Origin: Cyanobacteriota bacterium
GTDB lineage: Bacteria > Cyanobacteriota > Vampirovibrionia > Vampirovibrionales > Vampirovibrionaceae
DNA: 64,000 nucleotides
Reading direction: 5' to 3'
NCBI GenBank assembly: GCA_019751815.1
Contig: JAIEMW010000003.1
Span: 1-64,000 of the forward strand
A program made the position numbers and the translations under genes. The notes below the pieces were generated by a model that was not told where the DNA came from, did not search any database, and saw only the letters and a program-made list of their open reading frames with translations. Every line of letters starts with the position of its first letter. Position 1 is the first letter of the stretch. Shown here one piece after another: positions 54,142 through 63,974 of this stretch.

Positions 54142-54876
54142 ATGCCGCAAACTCAGAAGCAACGGGCTCCAAAATTCCCAAAGATAGGGATCACCCTCCT
54201 GTCTCTAGCCTTGATGGCTTTGTTGGGAATAGCTGGCTACATGATCTACCTACTCTACTCTCCAGGCAGTCAGACACAAGGAAGCACCCCCCAACTTCAA
54301 CCATTGAGCGGTGAGGGACGAACAGCGAGAGAAATACAAAGCATACGGTTGCCTTCACCAAAGCCCTATCTTGCCATCAACACACACACTCGTTTCCTGC
54401 TAGGAATGCATCAGCAATTACTGGGGGGGGATGTCATGCGCTTTGATGACCCCAGCAAATCCACGCCTATCTGGATTATCTCCGGCTTTAACACGGCGAT
54501 GATTAATCAAGCCACACGAAACGATATCACCCCACAGACCCTGGAAACCTTGGGTAATTCTATTCTCCAGATGACCAATCACCCTCGCTTTGAGTCCGTT
54601 CACGTTGAAAAAATACAGCAAGACACTTCTGATAAAGACTTTAGGGTTCATACGCAGATCTTTCCAGCGACAAGGGTCTCTGCTCTCCTTCAGCTCACCA
54701 ACAAAAGCAATCATCGTCAAGAAACAGTATCAATCAATGGCTACTGGTTACGGTTTATAAGCCCTAGTGGGTCTGACACGGTTATTTTTTCTTACGCCAC
54801 TGATAAAAAACAGGCACTAAAAATAAAAAACCATACCCTGCAAGTCTTTTTAGACCAGGTAGAGTTTCTGCCTTAA
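54142..54876 (+). CDS. Membrane-anchored orphan protein
   Basis: 244 residues from ATG 54142 (GAGGA six bases upstream; a longer frame would overlap the GNAT gene). A basic N-terminus (QKQRAPKFPKIG) then one hydrophobic helix (~16-42, LLSLALMALLGIAGYMIYLLY) followed by a Ser/Gln-rich linker and a soluble domain, i.e. an inner-membrane protein with its C-terminus outside. The domain (~75-244) contains PYLAINTHTRFLLGMHQQLLGG shape features but no family I know. Probably co-transcribed with the acetyltransferase gene. Confidence 0.6.
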   Translation: MPQTQKQRAPKFPKIGITLLSLALMALLGIAGYMIYLLYSPGSQTQGSTPQLQPLSGEGRTAREIQSIRLPSPKPYLAINTHTRFLLGMHQQLLGGDVMRFDDPSKSTPIWIISGFNTAMINQATRNDITPQTLETLGNSILQMTNHPRFESVHVEKIQQDTSDKDFRVHTQIFPATRVSALLQLTNKSNHRQETVSINGYWLRFISPSGSDTVIFSYATDKKQALKIKNHTLQVFLDQVEFLP

Positions 54877-54986
54877 GCCAGGGGGGTATCCCTGCCAAAA
54901 CATCAACTTTTGTAACAGTCTAGGCCATTCCCTCTCACAAAGCATGCTTGAGTTGGCTTTATAGGGACAGCATCCACTTTTTAGAA

Positions 54987-56024
54987 ATGGACCCACTCCC
55001 TGTGATGACACCCTCACCACTGCAGCCTCAATTATCCCAGCAACCACTTGCCCATCCCTTATACCCATCTCCTTCTGCTGGATTTTCACCTTCTGGGTTT
55101 TCTCCTACCAGAAGCCAGACTTTTGACTCGTTTACGCCCACCCATGCACCAACCCCATCCTTTGGTAGTGGGCCCAAAAAAACAAAAAAATCGACAGTAA
55201 AACCCCAAACAGCAAACACTGGGCCTAAAACTTCTGGAGCTAAAGCTTCTGGGGCTAAAACAAAGAAAAAAGTCTCTAGGCAGCCTGAACCCGAACAAAC
55301 CGAAAAAACCCAAACCAAAGCCAAAGCCAAGCCAGAAAAAAACACCAAAGGGATAGGCTATTGGGCACAATCTATTTTGTACAGTGCTGCTGGCCTGGCA
55401 CTGATTGCAGCCCCGTTTTTAATTCAGGGCGGTTTTATTGCCACCATTGGACTGAGCCTCTTGGCCATTCTGGCCAAAGACATTATCAGCCTCAATGCCG
55501 CTAAAAGAGGCATTCAAGACTTTTCCGATACCCGGATACTCAAAGAGTTTCTGGACAAGCGCATTGATGGTTTCTTGGACAAAGCCTCTTCCCTGCTATT
55601 CTGGAAATCTGCCGAAAAGAAAAAGACGTGGAAAGCAGAGTGGCGAGAAATCTATGACCGTACCATTGGCAAGGTACTGGATCTCCTAGCAGACACTGAG
55701 AAAAACGGGAAAGTACCTGAACTCCATGGGGTTGCAGATAAATTAAAGAACCGAAGCACCTTGTTTGGAAAACTGGAAGTTCTTTTGGTTGTTGGGCTGA
55801 GCGCCTTTAAACGTTCATTTGTCACAGGTGGACGTGCCAAAATTGCCGTGATGATCCCGAAACTTCTCAAAAAAGGCTCCCTCACGGCATTGTTTACCGC
55901 CTCACTCTTGTGGATTGGGCTTAGAGTATTTGACTTCTTATTTGACACCTCCCCGTCGGTGGCTCCGCAACCGAGTAAGCCCGGCCCAGCCAAGCCGGAA
56001 AAACCATCCAGTCCAAAAAACTAA
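54987..56024 (+). CDS. Orphan membrane protein with Pro/Ser- and Lys-rich N-terminus
   Basis: 345 residues from ATG 54987 (TTG 54948 possible). The first ~120 residues are low-complexity, Pro/Ser-rich then Lys/Ala-rich, including TPSFGSGPKKTKKS with the short xFG[S] motif seen elsewhere. Then membrane segments at ~130-170 (LYSAAGLALIAAPFLI, FIATIGLSLLAILAK), an amphipathic region, and another at ~300-325 (SLTALFTASLLWIGLRVFDFLF). The tail is Pro/Lys-rich. No family recognised. The repeated GAKASGAKTKKK-type stretch is slippage-prone. Confidence 0.6.
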   Translation: MDPLPVMTPSPLQPQLSQQPLAHPLYPSPSAGFSPSGFSPTRSQTFDSFTPTHAPTPSFGSGPKKTKKSTVKPQTANTGPKTSGAKASGAKTKKKVSRQPEPEQTEKTQTKAKAKPEKNTKGIGYWAQSILYSAAGLALIAAPFLIQGGFIATIGLSLLAILAKDIISLNAAKRGIQDFSDTRILKEFLDKRIDGFLDKASSLLFWKSAEKKKTWKAEWREIYDRTIGKVLDLLADTEKNGKVPELHGVADKLKNRSTLFGKLEVLLVVGLSAFKRSFVTGGRAKIAVMIPKLLKKGSLTALFTASLLWIGLRVFDFLFDTSPSVAPQPSKPGPAKPEKPSSPKN

Positions 56025-56109
56025 ACTGCTAGCATCAAACAGATCATTTTTGTTTTTATCCAGTTAAGTTGCTCGCTACAGTGTGGGACTCAGGGGGATC
56101 GCGTATTTA

Positions 56110-56787
56110 ATGGGATCACAGCATTCTAATTTTTCCAATCCAATCCAAACCAACCCGTTTCAGGAGCTGGATCTCTTTCGACAGTCTGCAGATGTTGAAC
56201 AACACCTCATCGCTATCTCTCAAGAAGCCTTGGCAAACATTAAAAACCACTATAAAGATGTAAGGCAGATTGCTCGTAGCATCGAAGACCGCGGGACCGC
56301 TGTTTATGTTTTGCCCGGTACCTTCTGGGTGAATGTCATGCTCTCCTGCTTGGGTTATGAGCCCGGTTTTATTGCACCACCAGAAACGCCGGCCGAGACC
56401 CGTCGCTACGAGACGCTCAAGAAAATACTGGCTATGTTCGATAAAAAATCAGCTGTTTACAGCGATACCCATGGTGTTTTTGTCCTTCCTCGTAAGCTAT
56501 TTACGGTTGGATTTATGGCACACCAGTTACACCACTGGTTATCACACCAAGCCGGGCTACCTGGCTACAACAAAACCGCAAGAACTCACTACAGGGCTTT
56601 CTGTAATCGAAACGGGGAACTCACTCAGGCCCATCTAAAAGACATGTCTATTGAAGAAGTCACAGAACTTCGCCATGCGGTTCAACGTGATTTGCAGGCC
56701 TTGCAGTTTATTCGCAAGGTAACCGATGAAATTTTCATTCCTGCCCAGCAGGCCAAGCATTTAAAAGAGGGCTTCACACACGGTTAA
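56110..56787 (+). CDS. Orphan protein with histidine cluster
   Basis: 225 residues from ATG 56110 (a GTG at 56083 gives nine more residues). Mostly helical, no signal peptide. A central VYVLPGTFWVNVMLSCLGYEPG stretch is followed by FMAHQLHHWLSHQAGLPGY, where H-x-x-H-H...H could bind a metal, but no known protease pattern (HExxH) is present. C-terminal helix VTELRHAVQRDLQALQFI. No family recognised; precedes another orphan gene by 117 bp. Confidence 0.6.
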   Translation: MGSQHSNFSNPIQTNPFQELDLFRQSADVEQHLIAISQEALANIKNHYKDVRQIARSIEDRGTAVYVLPGTFWVNVMLSCLGYEPGFIAPPETPAETRRYETLKKILAMFDKKSAVYSDTHGVFVLPRKLFTVGFMAHQLHHWLSHQAGLPGYNKTARTHYRAFCNRNGELTQAHLKDMSIEEVTELRHAVQRDLQALQFIRKVTDEIFIPAQQAKHLKEGFTHG

Positions 56788-56904
56788 AGTATCTTAACGT
56801 GCGTAATATTGGTTTAAGTTTTACCTGAGGAAACCGATACCCATTGCGTGAGATGATTCCGATTCTCTAGTTGATCTTAAAGCAAGGGTACCAAGAAGCG
56901 CACT

Positions 56905-57567
56905 ATGGAAAACAACGGTGTCATTCGTCGATGGTATGACAGAGAGCCCAATATGTCTCGGGCTGTGAAAGCCTTGCGTGGCGTTGGCCCAGAGTATCAG
57001 GTCTTGTTTGCTCACGTGATTCTAAAAGTGTGTGATATTTTTCTCACTCGCAAAAAAGAGAAAGCCAATGGCTTGATGGAAATTGGTGCTGATAAAATTG
57101 TGGGTGTCCTCAAAGCCCAAAATAAGCGCCGTTGGTACGACCAGAATAAAACCATGCACAAGGCCTTTACGGGAATGTACCGGCTTGAATATCATCAACA
57201 GGGGTATTTGGGCAGACGCTTACTGGATGCAATCAACCTGACCGATGTATATATCGAGTCATGTGACTTGAATCGACGCCCCTCAGACCTATACGAAGTG
57301 ATTGAGATGCTTCAGCTTATTGTTCGCGATGGATTTGAGGCCGGAAAACGCTATCTAACCCGGTTAAATTTGTGGGATGAGACACTGGCAGAAGATATTC
57401 AGTCTCGCCGAGAAGAAGAGTACCAGAAACATCACAGCATGCCGCTGCCGTTGATCAAACGAAACAGCAAGCTCCCCTTCGAGCTGCCAGCTGAGTTTCG
57501 TTCTCCTGTGGTGACAGAGGATGCAGAGGAAGAATCCAGTCTGCGTCTTTCGAACGAGCTCTTTTAG
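56905..57567 (+). CDS. Orphan protein with internal RRWYD repeat
   Basis: 220 residues, helical, cytosolic. A motif R-R-W-Y-D-x4-M-x-x-A occurs twice: [19 protein letters not shown] (7-25) and [19 protein letters not shown] (~73-91), suggesting duplicated units. The C-terminal ~50 residues are charged and disordered. It might bind nucleic acid or another regular partner, but I know no characterised family. ATG 56905 follows AAGGGTACC weakly. It ends 73 bp before hemL. Confidence 0.6.
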   Translation: MENNGVIRRWYDREPNMSRAVKALRGVGPEYQVLFAHVILKVCDIFLTRKKEKANGLMEIGADKIVGVLKAQNKRRWYDQNKTMHKAFTGMYRLEYHQQGYLGRRLLDAINLTDVYIESCDLNRRPSDLYEVIEMLQLIVRDGFEAGKRYLTRLNLWDETLAEDIQSRREEEYQKHHSMPLPLIKRNSKLPFELPAEFRSPVVTEDAEEESSLRLSNELF

Positions 57568-57640
57568 CCTAAAACGGATTTATTCCCTTCTCTGTTTGAG
57601 GCATAATGGCAGGGCCAGTATCGATACGAGGTCTGTCCCC

Positions 57641-58981
57641 ATGCCCAATTCGACTCAAAATACGATTGATGATAAGACGCAAGCGGCCATCACAGAGCGC
57701 CCAAAGTCTAAGCTTGCCTTTGATGAAGCTGTCCTTGCCATGCCAGGCGGAGTCAACAGTCCTGTCCGGGCGTTTAAATCAGTGGGAGGGCACCCTGTAT
57801 TTATCCAAAAAGCCAAAGGTGCTTATTTATGGGATATCGATCAAAATAAATATATTGACTATGTCGGTTCTTGGGGGCCTGCGATTTTAGGCCATGCCCA
57901 CCCAGATGTGATCCGGGCCATTCAAGAAACCGCTGAAAAAGGAACCAGCTTTGGAGCCCCAACTCTCTTGGAAACCCAGTTGGCACAGTGTGTGATTCGC
58001 CTGGTCCCCTCGATAGAGAAAGTGCGCTTTGTCAATTCTGGCACCGAAGCCCTGATGAGTGTCATCCGTCTTGCCCGTGCTTATACCGGACGCAATAAAA
58101 TCATCAAGTTTGCTGGCTGTTACCACGGCCATGCGGACCAACTTTTGGTCAAAGCAGGCTCAGGCGCCACCACGCTAGGCATTCCGGATAGCCCTGGTGT
58201 ACCAGAATCCACTGCGCGAGACACACTCACCGCGGTTTACAATGACGCTGATTCGGTAGCCAAGCTATTAGAACAGTATAAAAACCAAGTGGCCGGCATT
58301 TTGATTGAGCCCGTGGCAGGAAATATGGGCTGTATCCCCCCGAAACCAGGCTTTTTAGAGGCTCTGCGTGAGTTGGCAACCCAGCACCAGACACTCTTGA
58401 TCTTTGACGAAGTGATGACCGGGTTTCGCGTCGCACTCGGCGGGGCTCAAGAGCGCTACGGGGTGATGCCAGACATTACGGCACTAGGTAAAATTATTGG
58501 CGGCGGGCTTCCTGTGGCAGCCTATGGTGCTAGCCATGCGATTATGGACACGGTCGCACCTGTCGGCCCCATGTATCAAGCAGGCACTCTTTCTGGAAAC
58601 CCTCTGGCCATGGCTGCCGGGCTTAGCACTTTGCAATTGCTCGAAGCGCCTGGACTCTATCCTGGTCTAGAATCCATCACCCAAACTTTGGCTGAAGGGC
58701 TTCTCGAGCGCGCACACAGATATCATATCCCCGTTTACGGCACACAAGTCGGCGCAATGACCACACTCTTTTTTACTGAAACCCCCGTGTATGACTACGA
58801 AACAGCTTTGAAATCGAACCGGCAGCACTTTCAACAATTCTTCTGGAGCATGCTCAATCAAGGTATTTATCTGGCACCTTCTCAATTTGAAGCAGGCTTT
58901 GTCTCTCTGGCACACACTCCCCAAGACATTGAGGCAACTCTGGATGCGGCAGAAATAGCTTTCCAGACGATGACTGTTTAA
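57641..58981 (+). CDS. hemL: Glutamate-1-semialdehyde 2,1-aminomutase
   Basis: PLP/PMP enzyme converting glutamate-1-semialdehyde to 5-aminolevulinate, the entry to tetrapyrroles by the C5 route. 446 residues from ATG 57641; a longer reading to 57521 overlaps the previous gene. Motifs: [63 protein letters not shown] and the Schiff-base lysine in [16 protein letters not shown], then [14 protein letters not shown]. These separate it from ordinary class III aminotransferases. GAGG lies upstream. A short hairpin (59022-59037) follows. Confidence 0.95.
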   Translation: MPNSTQNTIDDKTQAAITERPKSKLAFDEAVLAMPGGVNSPVRAFKSVGGHPVFIQKAKGAYLWDIDQNKYIDYVGSWGPAILGHAHPDVIRAIQETAEKGTSFGAPTLLETQLAQCVIRLVPSIEKVRFVNSGTEALMSVIRLARAYTGRNKIIKFAGCYHGHADQLLVKAGSGATTLGIPDSPGVPESTARDTLTAVYNDADSVAKLLEQYKNQVAGILIEPVAGNMGCIPPKPGFLEALRELATQHQTLLIFDEVMTGFRVALGGAQERYGVMPDITALGKIIGGGLPVAAYGASHAIMDTVAPVGPMYQAGTLSGNPLAMAAGLSTLQLLEAPGLYPGLESITQTLAEGLLERAHRYHIPVYGTQVGAMTTLFFTETPVYDYETALKSNRQHFQQFFWSMLNQGIYLAPSQFEAGFVSLAHTPQDIEATLDAAEIAFQTMTV

Positions 58982-59365
58982 CGAGACCCTAACTCATAGC
59001 GGCTTAAATCGTCTTCAAAATCCAGATTCGGATCTGGACCCAAATCTTACTTCAAAACCCAGGGCGCAATCCGCTCTTGATTTTCACCGTGACCTATGAT
59101 AAATTACCTTTGAGGAAATAAACAAAAGTTATCCTTTATTCATCCATATTTTAGGTCGGGAAAATTACTTACAACTTTCATCGTCAGGCTCAAGTGCAGT
59201 CTCAAGGCACCTGTTCTTGATGTATGACTCTCATACGTTCTAGTTGATGTATTTGTGTTGATTCTAGTTGCTTAATGCTCAATTCTATTGAGCTTGAGCG
59301 GTTTGCGTTGTGCGTTTTGCTTATTACGATTCCTCCGTTTCTGTATAGGACGGAGGGATATCTCT
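58982..59365. promoter_or_regulatory. 384-bp gap with hairpins, hemL end to deiminase start
   Basis: Contains a 6-bp stem with TCGG loop (CCAGAT/ATCTGG, 59022-59037) after hemL without a U-run; a palindrome GCTCAAT-TCT-ATTGAGC (59277-59293); and TTCTAGTTG twice (near 59238 and 59262). The palindrome and repeats lie 70-130 bp before the deiminase ATG and may be regulatory. No credible small gene. Confidence 0.35.
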
Positions 59366-60634
59366 ATGCATCAGGAGGGGGTTACCACCACCGCTCATAT
59401 GCCAATAACAGACAGACCCATTACTCGGGCTCACATTACACCTTTACAAAGCCTGATACCCCCTTTTGCGATGCATTTTCGCGGACATGATGCGCGCCCG
59501 TTAAAAACCCTCTACCTACAACCCTGCGATACCCCTCAAAACTTAGATGTGGCCAAACAGTTACAAAGCATCGGTCTACAAGAAGGTTTCCAAGTCTTTA
59601 TTCAGCTTGGCAAGCGCTTATTTCAGAACCCCTCTGGTATGTCTTCACGGATGATCAGCGGGTCGAACCCCAATATTTCTCGCTGGGGACAAGATAATAA
59701 GTTGATCCTCAAGGGTCCGGACGGGCAAAATGTGGTTTTAATCCCCCCTCGGTTAGATTTTGATCCCGGGGCTGAACTCGGCATTCAGCAAGGCCGACTG
59801 GATGAAGTGAAAGAGCAACGCTACGGCCGGTACTTAGCAAAGGCGGCTAACTTAAAACACCGGACCATCGCCTCCTATTTAGAAGGCGGCAATGTTTTTC
59901 TTGGGAAACTCCCTGACAATTCAAGCTTCGCACTGATTGGCGAAGATTCCATTCGGCTAAATGCCAGACGCATCGCCAAACATACCGATACCTATCTAAC
60001 CAATGAGACCCATTTTAATCTTCTCGCGAAAAAAGCGATTGCCGAAGACCTCCATATCACTGAAGATAAGCTCTTCAGTATTCCTCAGCCAGAATTCCAT
60101 ATTGATATGGCCATTCGGCCCTTGGGTTTTCCCCTTGTGCTGGTGCACGATCCAACGCAAGCAGTTTCGTTATTGGATGAGGCATTGGCCATTTCGCCCG
60201 TCCGGGATGAGCGCAGACGCCTCAAGAAACTGCGTAAATTAACGCTCAATACCGAAAAGCAACGTTTAGAATCTGGCTATCAGCCGATGCCACTGGTGGC
60301 TGAAGCCCTCAAGAGACATGGTTTTGATATCATCACACTGCCCAGCTTGTTTGGCAGTGATAAAGGCGAGGTGGCCAACTTCACTAATGCCTTGGTTCAT
60401 ACCAAAATGCTGGGAAATGGCAAGAAATCTCTGGTCTACATCACCAACGATACAGGGTTTCCCACACTGAATAGTCTGTTTGCGGCTAAGTTAAAACAAC
60501 TAGCCCCTTTTGTCAGCCGTGTTGAGTTTATCAGCGGTGGCACGATGAGCCAACGCGCTGGGGACACCTACCTAAAAGAATGCCTCCAGCTTAGTGGTGG
60601 GGTCCATTGCCTAACCAGTGAAGAACCCGGCTAA
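59366..60634 (+). CDS. Deiminase of the guanidino-group-modifying superfamily (PAD/agmatine-deiminase-like)
   Basis: 422 residues from ATG 59366, which has GGAGGG eight bases upstream. The catalytic set of the pentein fold is complete: WGQDN (D110), EGGN (173-176), HIDM (H245, D247) and GGVHCLT with nucleophile C415 near the C-terminus, matching the GG(I/V)HC of agmatine and peptidyl-arginine deiminases. The protein should hydrolyse a guanidino group to ureido plus ammonia; the substrate (free agmatine, arginine or protein-bound arginine) is not clear. The middle (~260-320) has a Lys/Arg-rich helical insertion. The N-terminal ~40 residues are polar, with MHFRG at 36-40 similar to other window motifs. 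No signal peptide. Confidence 0.78.
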   Translation: MHQEGVTTTAHMPITDRPITRAHITPLQSLIPPFAMHFRGHDARPLKTLYLQPCDTPQNLDVAKQLQSIGLQEGFQVFIQLGKRLFQNPSGMSSRMISGSNPNISRWGQDNKLILKGPDGQNVVLIPPRLDFDPGAELGIQQGRLDEVKEQRYGRYLAKAANLKHRTIASYLEGGNVFLGKLPDNSSFALIGEDSIRLNARRIAKHTDTYLTNETHFNLLAKKAIAEDLHITEDKLFSIPQPEFHIDMAIRPLGFPLVLVHDPTQAVSLLDEALAISPVRDERRRLKKLRKLTLNTEKQRLESGYQPMPLVAEALKRHGFDIITLPSLFGSDKGEVANFTNALVHTKMLGNGKKSLVYITNDTGFPTLNSLFAAKLKQLAPFVSRVEFISGGTMSQRAGDTYLKECLQLSGGVHCLTSEEPG

Positions 60635-60694
60635 GTATACACGCTATATAACCCAGCACTCCCCCATGCCTGGCAGGTCGTGTCAGATATATCA

Positions 60695-60723
60695 TTGTGG
60701 TTCTTGGCTGGCTTTGTTATAAA
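60695..60723 (+). promoter_or_regulatory. Predicted sigma-70-type promoter for the acyl-CoA dehydrogenase gene
   Basis: TTGTGG (60695-60700), a 17-bp spacer, and TATAAA (60718-60723) preceded by TGT, i.e. an extended -10. The start would fall near 60730, giving a ~98-nt pyrimidine-rich leader. Best promoter match in the window. Confidence 0.55.
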
Positions 60724-60827
60724 ATATCCGCTGTATTCTGATTGTTTTTGCTTTCATTTTTCTGCTTCCATTGCTTTATTCCATTTATATTTCATCTGTT
60801 CCAACTGCTTGAGAGGATCTACCGAGT

Positions 60828-61997
60828 ATGACCTTGACCATTGATGTTGCCCGTGACAAATGGGGTCTGACTGAAGAGCAACGCATGATTCGCGATATGG
60901 TTCGTGATTTTGCCGTTTCCAAAGTGGAGCCTCGGGCATCCGAAATTGATAAAAATTGCCGTTTCCCCGTGGAAACCTTTGAGGAGATGGCTGAGTTGGG
61001 CTTAATGGGTCTGCCAATCTCTGATGCCTACGGTGGGGGCGGTGCTGATTATCTCAGCTACGCCATTGCTGTTGAAGAGCTAGCTCGGGTCTGTGCCTCG
61101 ACTGCGTTGAGTTTTGCGGCCCACACCTCTTTGGTTTGCCTGCCTTTATCGATGTTTGCAAACGAAGCCCAAAAGCAAAAGTATCTCAGCCGTGTTGCCA
61201 GCGGGCAGTGCCTGGGCGCTTACGGTTTGACCGAACCCAATGCCGGCAGTGATGCGGGTGGAACCCAAACAACTGCTGTCCGCCAAGGGGATCATTACAT
61301 CCTCAATGGTGCCAAAATTTTCATCACCAACGCCAACTATGCTGATGTGTTTATTGCCACTGCGCTGACAGAAAAAGGGGCCGGCACCAAAGGCATTAGC
61401 GCCTTTGTATTTGAGAAAAACACCCCCGGGTTTTCACTCGGCGCTAAAGACGAAAAACTCGGGATGCGCGGCTCTGACTGGGGCACTCTCCAGTTTGACA
61501 ATGCGGTGATTCCTGCCGAAAACCTGGTCGGGGAAGAAGGCCAAGGGTTTAAATACTTTATGCAAACCCTCGACAGTGGGCGAATTTCCATTGGGGCACT
61601 GGGTGTGGGGATTGCCCAAGGAGCATTGGATAAAGCTCTGCAGTACGCGCAAGAACGCAAACAGTTTGGCAAAGCCATTAGTGAGTTTCAGGCCATCCAG
61701 TTTATGCTGGCCGATATGGCAATGGAAACAGAAGCGGCTCGACATCTGGTTTACAACGCAGCCCGGCTCAAAATTGCCGGACAACCCTTTGGCAAAGAAG
61801 CCTCTATGGCGAAACTCTTCGCCTCTGAAGTGGCGATGAAGGCCAGCTCTCTTGCCATTCAAATCCACGGTGGCTACGGTTACACCAAAGATTTCCCAGT
61901 GGAACGGTATTACCGGGATGCGAAACTGTGTGAAATTGGTGAAGGGACTTCTGAAATCCAGCGAATGGTGATCGCCCGGCATATACTAAAAGGCTAG
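60828..61997 (+). CDS. Acyl-CoA dehydrogenase
   Basis: 389 residues. FAD enzyme introducing a 2,3 double bond into acyl-CoA, passing electrons to ETF. Motifs: [17 protein letters not shown] (FAD/substrate loop), [88 protein letters not shown] and the catalytic Glu in [11 protein letters not shown]. The position of that Glu fits short-chain (butyryl-type) members. Full length. No ETF or thiolase genes adjoin it. ATG 60828 has AGAGGA about 12 bases upstream. Confidence 0.92.
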   Translation: MTLTIDVARDKWGLTEEQRMIRDMVRDFAVSKVEPRASEIDKNCRFPVETFEEMAELGLMGLPISDAYGGGGADYLSYAIAVEELARVCASTALSFAAHTSLVCLPLSMFANEAQKQKYLSRVASGQCLGAYGLTEPNAGSDAGGTQTTAVRQGDHYILNGAKIFITNANYADVFIATALTEKGAGTKGISAFVFEKNTPGFSLGAKDEKLGMRGSDWGTLQFDNAVIPAENLVGEEGQGFKYFMQTLDSGRISIGALGVGIAQGALDKALQYAQERKQFGKAISEFQAIQFMLADMAMETEAARHLVYNAARLKIAGQPFGKEASMAKLFASEVAMKASSLAIQIHGGYGYTKDFPVERYYRDAKLCEIGEGTSEIQRMVIARHILKG

Positions 61998-62186
61998 TAA
62001 AACCCGTTTTGTAACGGAATGTAACAAGCCCTTTAGAATTTCTTCATCCTCTAACACAAACCCAGAAGAAAACGCGTTTATACATGTGTGACTCTTAAGC
62101 TTTTATGAAGTCACCCGGTTATGGCAGACCGGTATTGTGTATTCACGTATGTATGTATCACTTATCTTGGGGGTATAGAGGTTACT

Positions 62187-62384
62187 ATGAATCTCACAAC
62201 CATTTCTTCAGCAGCCACCGCCAACTCCTCTGCGCGGCCTGCAAACAATACCACCAACACGGCATTCACCACGATGCGGGGTCAATTATCCCAATTCTTT
62301 GGTGCCCAAACCGCCACAGCCGACGCTGTGAAGTTTGGTAATCCCAATCAAAAAGGTAGCGGCGGCTTTAACGCATTTGCCTAA
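62187..62384 (+). CDS. 65-residue protein with FG motifs
   Basis: 65 residues from ATG 62187, which has AGAGG five bases upstream; longer in-frame starts (62121) lack a site. Ala/Thr/Asn-rich, probably disordered, no signal peptide. It contains SQFFGAQ (35-41) and VKFGNPNQKG (48-57) and ends GGFNAFA. The FG motifs match those in the N-terminal extensions of the SIMPL and SAM-enzyme-like proteins here. Codon usage is like that of its neighbours. A small hairpin GAGTT/AACTC follows the stop (62386-62398 region). Function unknown. Confidence 0.65.
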   Translation: MNLTTISSAATANSSARPANNTTNTAFTTMRGQLSQFFGAQTATADAVKFGNPNQKGSGGFNAFA

Positions 62385-62462
62385 GAGTTAAAAACTCGTG
62401 ATGCTTATTGTGGTTTGGTGTAACTTGTAACTCAGGTTTAATAAAAACCCGTTAAAAACCAT

Positions 62463-63974
62463 TTAGACCATGGTTTTTTCGTAGCTATAGAGGTTATGAA
62501 CCCCACCTTCAACTTGCGCAGCAGGTGAGCGGAGTTCAAATGCCAACTGGTTACCGTATAAGGCCATGTGTAATTGTTGAATACTGGCACAGCCCAGATC
62601 TTGAAACCCATGTTTCATGCCTTGTACCAGGTAAGGAATGAAACGGTGGAGGGGACCTCGGTCGATCACTGTTCCAGAAACGCCTTGTGCCACGCGCACG
62701 CGCTCGCCTTCGCTAAAATATCGTTTGGCGCTTCCAGAGGCCATTGCTTCAATAGAGCCCATGCCTCGGTATTTTTTAAGCCGGATCCCGTCTTTGTAGA
62801 AATAATCACCCGGAGCTTCCTCTGTGCCAGCGAGCATAGAGCCCATCATGACGGCAGAAGCACCCACAGAAAGGCCTTTGACAATATGCCCGATGGATGA
62901 GATACCGCCATCGGCAATCACAGGGATGCCAAACTGCTTGGCATATTTTGCTGTGTTATACACCGCTGTTGCTTGCGCTCTTCCCACCGCAGTCACTTCT
63001 TGCGTGGTACAGATAGAGCCAACACCCATGCCCACACGCAAGGCATCAGCCCCGGCTTCTATCAAGTGCTGCGCTTGGGCCGTGGTGACAATATTACCGG
63101 CCACCACTTGCAGTGAGGGATAGCGCTCTTTAATAAAGCGAAGCATCTCAATTTGATAGATAGAATCACCCTGAGACGAATCCAAGATGACAAGATCCAC
63201 ACCGGCTTCGACGAGTGCTTCAAGTCGTTCTTTATCTTCAGGACGGGTGCCTATGGCAGCCCCAGCCAGCAGTTGTTTGTTTGCGTCTTTAGAGGCAAAG
63301 GGAAAGTCCCGGTTCTTCTTCAAGTCGTTTCGGGAGATCAATGCCACCAACTCCCCGTTTTTATTGACGATCGGGAGTTTTCCCTTTTTGCTTTCTTTCA
63401 AAATCTGGTTGGCTTCTTCCAAAGTACAAGGCTCATGGGCCATCACCAGGTCTGTTGTCATAATTTGCGCCAGTGTCAGACTGCGGTCCTGGACAAAATC
63501 AATATCGCGGTTGGTCACAATCCCCAGCAATTTAGAGCCCATCCGGCCGTTTTCAGTAATCGGGATCCCTGAAAACCCAAATTGCTGCTTAATCGTATCG
63601 ATATCACTCAGTCGGTGACTTGGACTGAGCACCAAGGGGTCCGTGATAAAACCGTTTTTATAGCGTTTTACTTTACGCACTTCGCCTTGCTGAGCATCAA
63701 TCGAGTTGTTGTAGTGAATCACACCGACCCCACCTAACAGGGCCATCCCAATCGCCATTTCAGATTCTGTGACCGTGTCCATGGGGGAACTGAGCAGCGG
63801 CATTTTAATGCGCAGATCTCGTGTCAGTTGCGTTTCTAGTAGCACATCATCCACCGAAAAATTGATGTGGCCAGGGAGTAAAATCAAATCATCATAAGTA
63901 TAGCCACGACCTGATTGAAAGATACGTGCCGCAGAATAGCCATCTTGAATTTCTGGCAATGGGGTATCAGGCAA
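62463..63974 (-). CDS. guaB: IMP dehydrogenase (5' end may lie beyond window)
   Basis: Oxidises IMP to XMP, first committed step of GMP synthesis. At least 503 residues from TTG 63974; the frame stays open to the window edge, so an upstream start outside the window is possible. Motifs: [11 protein letters not shown] (25-35), [13 protein letters not shown], two CBS domains (~105-160, ~168-220), [20 protein letters not shown] with catalytic C322, and [17 protein letters not shown] plus MGSIEAM and the mobile flap. The active Cys loop ends CTTQ instead of the usual CTTR. A+T-rich sequence and a weak GGTTT/AAACC hairpin (~62436-62450) after the stop could end transcription. Confidence 0.95.
   Translation of the reverse strand: MPDTPLPEIQDGYSAARIFQSGRGYTYDDLILLPGHINFSVDDVLLETQLTRDLRIKMPLLSSPMDTVTESEMAIGMALLGGVGVIHYNNSIDAQQGEVRKVKRYKNGFITDPLVLSPSHRLSDIDTIKQQFGFSGIPITENGRMGSKLLGIVTNRDIDFVQDRSLTLAQIMTTDLVMAHEPCTLEEANQILKESKKGKLPIVNKNGELVALISRNDLKKNRDFPFASKDANKQLLAGAAIGTRPEDKERLEALVEAGVDLVILDSSQGDSIYQIEMLRFIKERYPSLQVVAGNIVTTAQAQHLIEAGADALRVGMGVGSICTTQEVTAVGRAQATAVYNTAKYAKQFGIPVIADGGISSIGHIVKGLSVGASAVMMGSMLAGTEEAPGDYFYKDGIRLKKYRGMGSIEAMASGSAKRYFSEGERVRVAQGVSGTVIDRGPLHRFIPYLVQGMKHGFQDLGCASIQQLHMALYGNQLAFELRSPAAQVEGGVHNLYSYEKTMV

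Noticed and set aside
55028..55370. Minus-strand Phe/Gly-rich frames
   Set aside because: They are shadows of the Pro/Lys-rich low-complexity part of the plus-strand gene at 54987.
58982..59365. tRNA or other stable RNA gene
   Set aside because: No cloverleaf or GTTCRANNC T-loop; only short hairpins.
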